64,000 bases of DNA from Dermacentor variabilis (taxonomy: Eukaryota; Arthropoda; Arachnida; Ixodida; Ixodidae), in NCBI RefSeq assembly GCF_050947875.1, contig NC_134568.1, forward strand, positions 266,683,202 through 266,747,201. Direction: 5' to 3'. The notes beneath the pieces are model-generated. The model saw only the letters and a list, made by a program, of their open reading frames with translations. It ran no database searches and had not been told where the DNA came from. Within the stretch, counting starts at the first letter, position 1; every line of letters begins with the position of its first letter. Of this stretch, positions 54,180 to 63,314 are shown piece after piece. A program made the translations under genes and the position numbers.

Positions 54180-55400
54180 GTGGGTCATAGTAGGTCTCGA
54201 GGCGGTCGACGTTGGTAATGTCTCGTCCCCGATGGCGAATGTACGAAGACGGTTCAACGGGCTCTATCATGTAGTTGACCGGAGATGTGCATTCGACGAC
54301 GTAGTAGGAGCCTTCATACTTGAGCAGTAGTTTTGACGAGAGCCCAGGTACAGCGGGAAGGGACCGAGAGGCACACAAGCGCTCCGGGGAGGAACGTGGG
54401 CGCAGAAGTGGTGTCACCGCGAAGGCTCTTCTGGCGCTTTTGGTCATTTGAAGTAAAGGCCCGCGCGAGACTGCGACACTCTTCGGCATGTCTGGCTGTG
54501 GCAGAAATCGGCGCACACTCACATGCATCCAGCTTGTACAGAAGGATTATGTCGATTGCATGCGACGGGTGCCGGCCATACAATAACAAACGGCGTGAAA
54601 AGCCAGTGGCGATCTGAGTGGCGGTATTGTAGGCGTAGGGTGCGTAGGGCAGAATAGCATCCCAATTTATGCGGTCGGAGGCTACGTACATTGCGAGCAT
54701 GTCGCAAAGCGTACGGTTAAAGTGTTCTGTGAGGCAATTGGTCTGCGGATGGTAAGCATATAGTTGTGCGGTGCACAACGTGGCACTATTTGAGGTTGGC
54801 TTCGATGACTTCCGACAAGAAGACACGTCCGCGATCGCTGAGCAACTTCATTGGTAGACCATGACGCAGTATAAATCGATGAATCAGCAAGGAGGCAACA
54901 TCGCGCGCCGTAGCTGCCGGGCGGGCGGCAGTTTCGGCGTATCGTGTGAGGTGGTCAACAGCCACAATAGACCAGCGGTTACCAGCATGATGTCAGGGGA
55001 AGTGTCCTATACAAATTGATGCCGACGCACCAGAACGGCCGGGGCAGGGCAAGGTAACAGTTGAAGACCGGCTGGCGAGAGGCGCGGTGAAGATTTCCGG
55101 CGCTGACAATCGGGGCACGAGCGAACGAACTTCTGAACGTAGCTGTACTTACCGCGCCAGTAGTACCACTGTCGAATGCGCTGGTGCATTTTGAATACTT
55201 CCAAGTATGCACACTGGGAGTCAGAGTGCAACAACGTGCATATTTTAGAACGCAGACTGCGTGGTACTACTAGCAACCACTGGCGGCCATCGGTGGTGTA
55301 ATTGCGCCGGTGGAGTATGTCGTAGCGAATGGCGAAATGGGGGGCTTGTGCAGATGGATCAGAGAGCAAGTCTATCAGCAAGCGATGGTGTGAAGGTCGA
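54180..55400 (-). pseudogene. Integrase of the broken Gypsy element
   Basis: Frame 55381-55007 gives the N-terminal zinc domain: LLHSDSQCAYLEVFKMHQRI and SCPDCQRRKSSP. The second His of the HHCC set is Tyr (AYLEV in place of GHLGV). Frame 54826-54314 gives YAYHPQTNCLTEHFNRTLCD, which contains the catalytic Glu, followed by NWDAILPYAPYAYNTATQIA and TGFSRRLLLYGRHPS. The central catalytic aspartates are not readable in frame. Frame 54528-54067 covers the C-terminal part. Confidence 0.8.
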
Positions 55401-56170
55401 TGGAAGAAACGGCAAGTTGGGATACGGAGCAGCGGTCATTGTCGTCGGGCAAGGGAGCGCGCGAGAGGACGTCGGCATCAGAGTGCTGGCGGTTGCTGCG
55501 GTAGAGTACATCGTAGCATATCGTAGTCCGGCAGGCGAAGTGCCCATCGAGAAAGACGGCCTGAGGCTTCTTTCAAGGACGACAGCAAACATAGTGCATG
55601 GTGGTCCGTGACTACATCAAATGGACGGCCGTACAAAAATGGCCTGAACTTTGTGAGAGCCCAGATGATGGCCAGGCATTCTTTTTCTGTCACAGTGTAA
55701 TTGGTCCCAGGGGTCTCAACTTGCATAAGCCACGACATATTCAGGAAATCCCTGTTTGCACTGCGTAAGAACAGCGCCGAGGCCAACACTGCTGATATAT
55801 GTGTGCACTTCGGTAAAGGCTGTCGGGTCGTAATGGCGCAAAATTGGCGAAGGCGTTAACAAAGGACGCATCTTTGAGAAGGCCTCGTCACACTCGGGCG
55901 ACCATGAAGTGAGGGGCCCGTTGCTTCTAAGTAGCTTCGTCAGAGCGATATGATTGCGGCGAAATTGCGAATGAAGCGTCTCAAGTAGGAACACATACCG
56001 ATAAAACTGTCCAATTCTTCGAATGACGGTGGCTTAGGGAATTCGGCGACGGCGCGAAGTTTGGCTGGATCGGGAACAATTCCATCCTTGGATAAGACGT
56101 GACCTGGAATTGTCAGCTGCGGAGCAGCAAATCCGTACTTCTTGAGATTTAGTTGTATCCCTACGTTTTT
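55400..56170 (-). pseudogene. RNase H of the broken Gypsy element
   Basis: Frame 55994-55716 reads [20 protein letters not shown] and [20 protein letters not shown], where the usual catalytic Asp of 'TDAS' is changed (TYIS). After a frameshift near 55735, frame 55789-55478 reads [20 protein letters not shown] and [13 protein letters not shown], which keep the Glu and second Asp. Catalytic loss plus frameshift means it is inactive. Confidence 0.8.
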
Positions 56171-56960
56171 AAACAGGATAAAACAGACCGGAGCCGTTCA
56201 AGGTACGTGGTGAAGTCAGGAGCAAAAACAACAACGTCGTCAAGATAGCACAAGCACGTGTGCCACTTCAATCCGCGCAGAACTGCGTCCATCATGCGCT
56301 CAAACGTTGCGGGCGCATTACAAAGTTCAAAAGACATTATGTTAAATTCGTATAAGCCGTCGGGTGTGACAAAACCTGTTTTCTGCCGATCGGCGTCTGC
56401 CATGGGTACTTGCCAATGCCCTGAGTGCAAATCTAGAGACGAAAAGGATTCTGCTCCTTGTAGACTGTCAATCGCGTCGTCTATGCACAGGAGAGGGTAA
56501 ATGTCCTTGCAAGTGATCTTCTTTAGATGGCGGTAGTCCACAAAAAACTGCACAGAACCATCTTTCTTCGTACCTAGGACGACATATGGGATGCCCATGG
56601 ACTGTTGGAAGGTCGTATCACCTTGCGGCGATACATGTCGTAGATTGTACGACGTTCTGCTGGAGAAAGACGATACGGACGTTGCCGCAATGGTGATTGC
56701 AGGCCAGTATCAATGCGATGAGGAACAGTTAGCGTGCGGCCCAGGGAAGATTGCCCTACGTCGAAAGAAAAAGGAAATTCTTCTAGAAAGCACAAAAGTT
56801 GAGACCGCTGGACCGGTGTAAGGACATCGGCAATAGAAGTACCGAACACATCACTGGGCGACAGGTCACACGTAGAAACAGCACTGAGCGCACTGTAACT
56901 AGCACGGTAATTGTCATTGAGCACGTCCACAACTTGAACGTCTTCGATCGCTTTTACATT
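56161..56960 (-). pseudogene. Reverse transcriptase of the broken Gypsy element
   Basis: Frame 56930-56574 gives the N-terminal part (RIDTGLQSPLRQRPYRLSPA, RRKVIRPSNSPWAS). Frame 56598-56161 continues with VVLGTKKDGSVQFFVDYRHL, SSLDLHSGHWQVPM (first catalytic Asp), TPDGLYEFNIMSFELCNAPA and CYLDDVVVFA (YLDD). A frameshift near 56590 separates the two. The catalytic residues survive, so decay may be recent, but the frame is broken. Confidence 0.88.
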
Positions 56961-56975
56961 ACCAGGACATTCCCT

Positions 56976-57780
56976 TCAGAGCAGCAACACAGGGTACAGA
57001 AACGGGCTGCAAACGAAAATTGTGTTGTAGCCCTGTCTGATGTCTACTGTCACGAAAGGCAGCAGCAGACCTTTCGGAGTGAGAAAGCGGTCAGATGAAG
57101 ACAGTAGTGCAACAGCATCTGAGATTATACTGCAGGACATGAGCACGACGGTTGAGGCATTCAGATGAATGTGGGTGCCGGCTTGCACAAGTAGTTTCCT
57201 CGAAAGTGAATTGTCGGTGAGCGGCAAATCTAACAGCGGCGAGAGTTCTATTTCGGCCCATGTGCAATGAATAACGGCATTGTGGTGCGAGAGAAAATCC
57301 AAGCCGAGGATAACGTCATGAGAGCACGAGGAAATAATGATGGATTCTACGGCGTATAGAATGTCGGCAATGACAACACGAGCAGTGCAAGCCGCCAAGG
57401 ATGAACATGCTGAGCACTGGCTGTGCGGAGGAACAGTCCAGAAAGGGGCGTCGTGACTCCGAAGTAAGCGGCAAAGCTTAGCGTTCATAACACATACGGC
57501 GGCTCCAGTGTCCACGAGTGCAGATGAGTGAATACCGGCAAGAAACACTTCGACTACGTCCGAGGGACTGCGGTGATTACTTTCACATTTCGACGTTGCC
57601 GCAGCCCTTGCCTCTTGGACTGCCACGATTAGTTTTCCTCGTCCCGAATTACGGGGTGAAGTCGCATCGGCGACAGTGAGCGACGGCGTGGAGAAGTTAA
57701 ACGGCGGGTAGTTGCGGTCGGGCAAAATGTCGGTGGCGTAGCCGACGCGGGGCCATAATATGGATGGTTGGACTGGCTTG
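56976..57780 (-). pseudogene. Protease region of the broken Gypsy element
   Basis: The minus-strand frame reads SSALVDTGAAVCVMNAKLCR (the DTGA aspartic protease site, near 57505) and DVILGLDFLSHHNAVI (the second conserved protease block). The right end of the element's own sequence is 57780. The open frame continues to a Met at 57869 only because it happens to run on into the nested LTR. Confidence 0.85.
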
Positions 57781-57929
57781 TGTTGCGATTCGCCTGCGAC
57801 ACGTGGTTTTGCCGGCGCGACTGCGGCGGGGCGGCAGACATTTTGGCCCGATCGTCGTCGCCGCAACACTCATCGCCAGGTGTTTCCAGGCGCGACTGCG
57901 GCGATGCGACCGCCTAGGGATCATCCTCG

Positions 57930-58117
57930 CATTCCAGTCATTGTGCCCGAAACAGGCGATGCCAAAGCAGGGATCTCATTCCAGTCATTGTGCCCGAAAC
58001 AGGCGATGCCAAAGCAGGGACCATCCTCTCATTACAGTCATTGTGTCCGACCGGCAGCGCCACGACAGGGTGCTACGAGATCGTGCTCGACAGGGTGCTA
58101 CGAGATCGTGCTCGTCA
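57930..58117. repeat. Tandem repeats in U3
   Basis: Three units share CATT.CAGTCATTGTG (starts near 57930, 57977, 58030), followed by two copies of a ~25-bp unit (GTGCTACGAGATCGTGCTCG). The related LTR at 47857 has three units around CATTGTGCCCGACC in the same place but with different spacing, so this part of U3 evolves by repeat turnover. Confidence 0.85.
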
Positions 58118-58219
58118 TGGTACTACGGCATCGCTACGACAGTGTGCGTCACCATTAGCCCATTGTACATTCACGTGCTCGTCTTTTGAGGGGTTCCTTC
58201 TTGCCCTCAACTGCGAGAG

Positions 58220-58226
58220 TATAAAA
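58220..58226 (+). promoter_or_regulatory. TATA box of the 5' LTR
   Basis: GAGAGTATAAAAACAGCTGC, conserved exactly in the LTR copy at 48260. RNA start is expected about 25-30 bases downstream (inference). Confidence 0.75.
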
Positions 58227-58337
58227 ACAGCTGCCCCCGGACGCCAAAAGGAGGGCTCCGATTTCTTCTGTTGAGTGAAGTGCTCTCCCGTCTCTCTACT
58301 TCGGTCAAACCTGACCGCCGACTCTTTGCAATGTTAA

Positions 58338-58343
58338 AATAAA
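58338..58343 (+). terminator. Poly(A) signal of the LTR
   Basis: AATAAA in GTTAAAATAAACAAGTTG, about 110 bp after the TATA box and followed by a GT-rich stretch (GTTGTTTTGTTGTT). The pattern is conserved at 48377. Confidence 0.7.
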
Positions 58344-58518
58344 CAAGTTGTTTTGTTGTTACCAGTCGACTCATGCTTTGCCGGGACCTTCGGATGCTTC
58401 CAGTTGTACCCCAGGCCGCCAGGCCAACGCTACCCTTGGGGCTTGCGACCCAGGTACAACCTCGGGCGTCAGCGCCGAGTTCCCAACAGATCGTACAAGC
58501 AGTCCGATCCCAAACATC

Positions 58519-58537
58519 TGGTTGCCAGCGGTGAGAT
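58519..58537 (+). other. Possible primer-binding site
   Basis: TGGTTGCCAGCGGTGAGAT starts with TGG just after the inferred LTR end and resembles tRNA 3'-end complements ending in GTGGGAT. The exact tRNA cannot be named by eye. Confidence 0.35.
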
Positions 58538-58871
58538 CGCCTACGACTTCAAACAACTGTCTGCCAGCGGAGAGATCGCGACAACGGAGGCCAGCAGCGA
58601 AGAGATGCAGTTGACGGTATGCTGAGCAGCTCAACGACGATCCGGGAGCAGTGCAACGAGCCCTGTGTGACGACTGGTTGCCTGCAGCGGAACGACTGCG
58701 CGGAATTCCTGCCTGCGAGGTTTGGTGAGTGCGGGACTTTCTTCTTCTGAGCTTTGCCAGGCTTTTTGTTAGTGTCAGAAACAGAGCTGGTAATTGTGGT
58801 TGTCGTTGCTGCCGGGTTAGTTTGCGGCAAGACAATAGTAAGCAGTAGAGAAAGCAGCATTCAGAGCAGCC

Positions 58872-61800
58872 ATGGATTTGAAGTCGTTGCGCAAACCGAA
58901 ATTGTTGGAGCTTGCAAGAGAGTTGGGTCTGGATGTCTCAGACAAACTCAGAAAACCTGAACTGCTAAAGGCTATTCTTGAGTTAGAGGCTGAGGATGAC
59001 GAGCTGTCGGAATGCCTTGAGACTATTGAAGAGAGGGAGACTGCAAAAGAAAAAGAAGAGCGTGAACGTAAAGAACAGAAAGAGCGAGAGCAACAAGAGC
59101 GTGACCGTCAACACGCTTTGGAAATGAAGCGTCTTGAGGTAGAGATGGAACGCGCTCGTAATGGAAGTCAGGCACACGGTGCAGGAGAACGCGTATTGTT
59201 CAAAATGACTGACCTAATGCGGCCGTTTAAGCTTGGAGAGGACATTGGTTTGTTCCTGGTTAACTTTGAGCGAACGTGCGAGAAGCAGGGGTTCTCTCGG
59301 GAAACGTGGCCACAGCGCTTGCTCACTTTGTTACCCGGCGAGGCGGCCGACGTAGTCGCTCGCTTGGATAGAGAGGAAGCAGAGGATTTCGACAAAGTAA
59401 AATCGAGTCTGCTAAAAAAGTACCGGCTGTCTGCGGAGGCGTTCCGTCGGAAGTTTCGGGAAAATGAGAAAGGCAGAAGTGAGTCATATACAGAGTTTGC
59501 CTACAAGCTTATGTCGAACATGCAGGAGTGGCTCAAAGAAGAGAAAGCGTTTGGTGACCACGATAAAGTTCTGCAGTGTTTCGGGCTAGAACAGTTTTAT
59601 AGTCGGTTACCGGAGAACGTGCGATACTGGGTCTTGGATAGGCCAGACGTTTGTACGGTGGCTAAAGCCGCTGAGCTAGCCGAGGAGTTTGTGACGCGTC
59701 GAGCTCGCGGAGCTAAGGACGGTCAAAAGGGTGAATTTGGCTCGAAGTTTGAGAGGCCGAAGTTCACGCCCATGAGATTAAAGGGGGACACGCGTAGTGC
59801 GGATGCGAGTGAAAGCAGTCCGACCAGACGTAAAGAGACGGCGGCAGCCAAACGCAGAAAGCGGTTCGAGATGAGGCGAGCGGGCGTTTGTTATACGTGC
59901 CAGAAGCCGGGTCACTTTTCGGCGCAGTGTCCGGAAACAACACCAAAAGTTGTGTTTTTTTCAATAGGCAGCACTGACGAGAACATGAAGCTTCTCGAGC
60001 CTTACATGCGAGACCTCCTCGTGAACGGGAAAGAGTGCCGAGTGCTTCGCGATTCCGCAGCTACGATGGATGTAGTTCACCCGTCTTACGTAGAACCCCA
60101 TATGTTCACGGGCGAGTGCGCGTGGATCAAGCAAGCCGTGGAAGCTCATAGCGTGTGTCTGCCAGTAGCAAAGGTGCTTATTGAAGGACCTTTCGGAGCG
60201 CTTGAGACAGAGGCGGCAGTGTCATCTATGCTGCCACCCCAGTACCCGTACCTATTTTCAAACAGGTCCGATCACCTCCTGCGCGAGAAGGGGCTTTTGT
60301 TTGGTGAAGCTAGTGTTCAGGCCTTAACCAGATCGAAGGTTCGGGAGCTCGCTGCAAAGGCGGTAGTTGCGGGGCCGACGTTATCAAACAACGAAAAAGG
60401 GTCAGAGGCGCAGCAAGCTGATATTCCGAGCACGCCCGAACTGAATAAAATTGAGTCTGTAGCGTTGAAGGCGCCAGATACTGGAGAGGAAAATCCCGAT
60501 TCGGGAAAGTTAGAAGAGCTATCTACTGATTTGCTCATCGCGCCTACGTCAGACGGACTTGATAGGTTGCTAAAAGTCAGCCGGTCGGCTTTGATAGCCG
60601 AGCAAAAAAAGGATGGCAGCCTGGAAAACGTGCGCTGCAATGTCAAAGAAGGTATCGCCAGGAAAACTGCGCGTTTTGTGGAAAGAGGTGGAGTCCTGTA
60701 CCGGAAGTATCTAGACCGAAGAGGAGTGGAGTTCGATCAGCTGATCGTGCCTCAATGCTATCGTCAGGATCTGTTGCGCTTGTCGCATGGGGGTTCGTGG
60801 TCCGGACACCTAGGAGTTAAGAAAACTAAGGACCGTCTCTTGCAAGAGTACTATTGGCCAGGGTGTTTTCGGGACGCAGACCATTTCGTGAGGACATGTG
60901 ACACTTGTCAGCGGGTGGGCAAACCAGGGGACAAATCGAGGGCGCCGTTGAAATTGGTACCTATCATTACGGAGCCTTTTAGACGGCTCGTTATTGATAC
61001 TGTGGGACCTCTGCCGGTAACAGCCACGGGGTACAGACACATTTTGACTGTGATCTGCCCAGCGACAAAGTTCCCTGAAGCAGTGCCGCTTACAGAACTC
61101 AGCTCAGTTGAGATAGTTAATGCACTACTGTCCATATTTGCGCGAGTTGGTTTCCCTGCGGAAATCCAATCAGATCAGGGCACAGTGTTTACTAGCGCTT
61201 TGACGACAACTTTTCTCGAAAGGTGTGGGGTAAAGCTGTTACACAGCTCAGTATACCACCCACAGTCGAATTCCGTTGAGAAGCTCCACTCCGTCATGAA
61301 GCGCGTGTTGAGAGCGTTGTGTTTTGAACATCGAACTGACTGGGAGCTGTGTCTGCCTGGGGTGATGTTTGCTTTAAGGACCGCGCCGCATGCGGCTACG
61401 GGGTTTTCGCCAGCTGAACTGGTGTACGGTCGCTCGCTTCGATCTCCGCTTCGCATGCTTCGAGAATCATGGGAAGGTAGGGGCGACGACCCAGTCGTGG
61501 TGGAGTACGTGCTTAAGCTCCTCGAACGCTTAAGAAGGGCACAGGAGTTGTCAGGTGAAGCAATGACAAAGGCCCAGCAGAGGGCCAAGGTTTATTATGA
61601 TCGGACAGCCAGGGCCCGTCGTTTTGAGGTTGGCGATGAGGTCATGATATTGCGCACATCGCTAAACAACAAACTAGACGTGCAGTGGGAGGGCCCAGCA
61701 CGAATTGTTCAGAAACTGTCGGACGTTAACTACGTGGTAAGTCTGCCAGGAAAGCGGAAAGCACAGCAAGTTTACCACTGTAATCTGCTCAAACCTTATA

Positions 61801-63314
61801 GACAAAGGGAAGCAGTGGTGTGCATGATGGTAAACGTTCCTGAAGAGCTTCCGGTCGAGCTTCCAGGACTAGGCTCAGTGACGAACAGGGAAGACACCGG
61901 TCAAGTCATTAGTGACCTTATCAGTAAAGCACCGCTGTCGCCCGAGCAGAAAACCGAACTACACCAGCTATTACAAGAGTTTCAAGGTCTGTTCTCTGAG
62001 AGGCCTGGTAGGACTTCTGTACTTACTCATGATATAGAACTTACCTCCACAGAGCCAGTACGATCCAAGGCGTATCGGGTGTCACCCCGCCAGAGCGATA
62101 TTATGGAGGCTGAGGTAAAGAAAATGCTACAGCTCGGTGTTATTGAGGCAGGTGAGAGTGATTATACCTCCCCTTTGATTTTAGTTGAGGTACCGGGCAA
62201 GGAACCTCGTCCTTGCGTCGACTACCGCAGGCTTAATTCCATCACTAAGGATCAAATTTATCCGATCCCTAACATCGAGGAGCGCCTTGAGAAAGTTAGT
62301 AGCGCTCAGTTTATTTCCACCCTAGATCTTGTCAGGGGTTATTGGCAGGTTCCACTTACAGAAGAGGCTAGTAGGTATGCGGCGTTCATTTCACCAATGG
62401 GAACATTCCGTCCTAAAGTGTTGAGTTTTGGTTTGAAGAACGCGCCATACTGTTTTTCAAGTCTCATGGATAAAGTGTTGCGGGGACAGCAAGAATTCGC
62501 TTTACCGTATCTAGACGACGTAGCGATATTCTCCGCATCCTGGTCTGAGCATATGACACACTTGCGGGCAGTGCTAACCCGCCTGCGCGAAGCAGGCTTG
62601 ACAGTAAAGGCTCCTAAGTGCCAGTTAGCACAGGCCGAGGTTGTCTACCTCGGTCACGTGATTGGTCAGGGTCGTCGCCGCCCCTCTGAAATAAAAGTGG
62701 CCGCTGTGCGAGACTTTCCGCAACCGCGCACAAAGACCGATATTCGGTCGTTCTTAGGTGTCGCCGGCTACTATCAGAGGTACATCCCTAGGTACTCTGA
62801 TATCGCGGCTCCCCTGACGGATGCTCTAAGAAAAACAGAGCCTCAAACAGTCGTCTGGGACGAGACAAAGGAAAGAGCTTTTAGCGCCCTAAAGAGTGCC
62901 CTAACAAGCCAGCCTGTGCTACGATCGCCAGACTATACAAAAGGGTTCATTGTTCAGTGCGATGCTAGTGAGCGAGGCATGGGCGTTGTACTGTGCCAAC
63001 GGGAAAATGGAGAAGTAGAACACCCCGTCCTGTATGCTAGTCGTAAGCTGACCAGTCGTGAGCAGGCGTATAGCGCCACCGAGAAAGAGTGTGCGTGTCT
63101 CGTGTGGGCCGTTCAGAAATTGTCATGCTATCTAGCCGGCTCGAGGTTTATCATTGAGACGGATCACTGCCCTCTCCAATGGCTGCAGACCATCTCTCCC
63201 AAAAATGGCCGCCTCCTGCGCTGGAGCCTCGCTTTACAACAATATTCCTTTGAGGTGCGTTACAAAAAGGGGAGTCTCAACGGTAACGCCGATGGCTTAA
63301 GTCGAAGCCCCTAA
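58872..63314 (+). CDS. Gag-Pol polyprotein, Gmr1-like (Gag-PR-IN-RT-RNase H)
   Basis: A single 1480-codon ORF; start GCAGCCATGG, stop TAA. Approximate domains: SAP-like helix pair 1-40 (SLRKPKLLELARELGL); charged coiled coil 50-98; capsid 105-275, whose second half (192-275) is SCAN-like (LEQFYSRLPENVRYWVL from residue 239); zinc knuckle C340-C343-H348-C353; protease site D394-S-A-A; integrase zinc H639, H646, C676, C679; integrase core D709, D768, E803, with 34 residues between the last two; GPY/F-like WEGPARI near 941; reverse transcriptase about 1070-1290 with D1152 and YLDD at 1213-1216; RNase H with D1364, EKE at 1404-1406, D1431 and D1474, ending NADGLSRSP. It makes the proteins for cytoplasmic particle assembly, reverse transcription and integration. 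All polymerase and integrase catalytic residues are present. No chromodomain and no envelope are seen. Confidence 0.93.
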   Translation: MDLKSLRKPKLLELARELGLDVSDKLRKPELLKAILELEAEDDELSECLETIEERETAKEKEERERKEQKEREQQERDRQHALEMKRLEVEMERARNGSQAHGAGERVLFKMTDLMRPFKLGEDIGLFLVNFERTCEKQGFSRETWPQRLLTLLPGEAADVVARLDREEAEDFDKVKSSLLKKYRLSAEAFRRKFRENEKGRSESYTEFAYKLMSNMQEWLKEEKAFGDHDKVLQCFGLEQFYSRLPENVRYWVLDRPDVCTVAKAAELAEEFVTRRARGAKDGQKGEFGSKFERPKFTPMRLKGDTRSADASESSPTRRKETAAAKRRKRFEMRRAGVCYTCQKPGHFSAQCPETTPKVVFFSIGSTDENMKLLEPYMRDLLVNGKECRVLRDSAATMDVVHPSYVEPHMFTGECAWIKQAVEAHSVCLPVAKVLIEGPFGALETEAAVSSMLPPQYPYLFSNRSDHLLREKGLLFGEASVQALTRSKVRELAAKAVVAGPTLSNNEKGSEAQQADIPSTPELNKIESVALKAPDTGEENPDSGKLEELSTDLLIAPTSDGLDRLLKVSRSALIAEQKKDGSLENVRCNVKEGIARKTARFVERGGVLYRKYLDRRGVEFDQLIVPQCYRQDLLRLSHGGSWSGHLGVKKTKDRLLQEYYWPGCFRDADHFVRTCDTCQRVGKPGDKSRAPLKLVPIITEPFRRLVIDTVGPLPVTATGYRHILTVICPATKFPEAVPLTELSSVEIVNALLSIFARVGFPAEIQSDQGTVFTSALTTTFLERCGVKLLHSSVYHPQSNSVEKLHSVMKRVLRALCFEHRTDWELCLPGVMFALRTAPHAATGFSPAELVYGRSLRSPLRMLRESWEGRGDDPVVVEYVLKLLERLRRAQELSGEAMTKAQQRAKVYYDRTARARRFEVGDEVMILRTSLNNKLDVQWEGPARIVQKLSDVNYVVSLPGKRKAQQVYHCNLLKPYRQREAVVCMMVNVPEELPVELPGLGSVTNREDTGQVISDLISKAPLSPEQKTELHQLLQEFQGLFSERPGRTSVLTHDIELTSTEPVRSKAYRVSPRQSDIMEAEVKKMLQLGVIEAGESDYTSPLILVEVPGKEPRPCVDYRRLNSITKDQIYPIPNIEERLEKVSSAQFISTLDLVRGYWQVPLTEEASRYAAFISPMGTFRPKVLSFGLKNAPYCFSSLMDKVLRGQQEFALPYLDDVAIFSASWSEHMTHLRAVLTRLREAGLTVKAPKCQLAQAEVVYLGHVIGQGRRRPSEIKVAAVRDFPQPRTKTDIRSFLGVAGYYQRYIPRYSDIAAPLTDALRKTEPQTVVWDETKERAFSALKSALTSQPVLRSPDYTKGFIVQCDASERGMGVVLCQRENGEVEHPVLYASRKLTSREQAYSATEKECACLVWAVQKLSCYLAGSRFIIETDHCPLQWLQTISPKNGRLLRWSLALQQYSFEVRYKKGSLNGNADGLSRSP

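Larger units (their letters stand above)
54063..57780 (-). mobile_element. Broken Ty3/Gypsy element, canonical PR-RT-RNase H-IN order
   Basis: The pol region reads right to left in several frames. Its right end is cut at 57780, exactly where the 5' LTR of the nested element begins, so Gag should lie beyond the window. At the left, TTCGCTCCTGGGGGCAATTG on the minus strand near 54150 may be a polypurine tract, followed by a putative LTR start TGTAGAGAAGGACTGG. That LTR is cut by the SINE after about 80 bp. The element is dead but provides the dated platform for the insertion at 57781. Confidence 0.85.
57781..58516 (+). repeat. 5' LTR of the Gmr1-like element (~736 bp)
   Basis: It starts TGTTGCGATTCGCC, the same start as at 63800. 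The right boundary is inferred from CCCAAACA (58509-58516), placed 2 bases before a TGG that could open the primer-binding site. U3 holds tandem repeats at 57930-58069 (about 47-53 bp units, CAGTCATTGTGCCCGAAACA) and a 25-bp unit repeated at about 58069-58117 (GGTGCTACGAGATCGTGCTC). TATA is at 58220 and AATAAA at 58338. The true end needs the complete 3' LTR. Confidence 0.8.

Noticed and set aside
56976..57869. 297-codon minus-strand frame treated as one protease protein
   Set aside because: Bases 57781-57869 belong to the LTR of the nested element. The frame merely runs across the insertion junction; only the part left of 57780 is Gypsy protease.
58718..58785. Small intron in the leader of the Gmr1-like element
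   Set aside because: GGTGAGT and a later TAG/CAG are present, but an intron of about 55 bases cannot be supported without RNA data.
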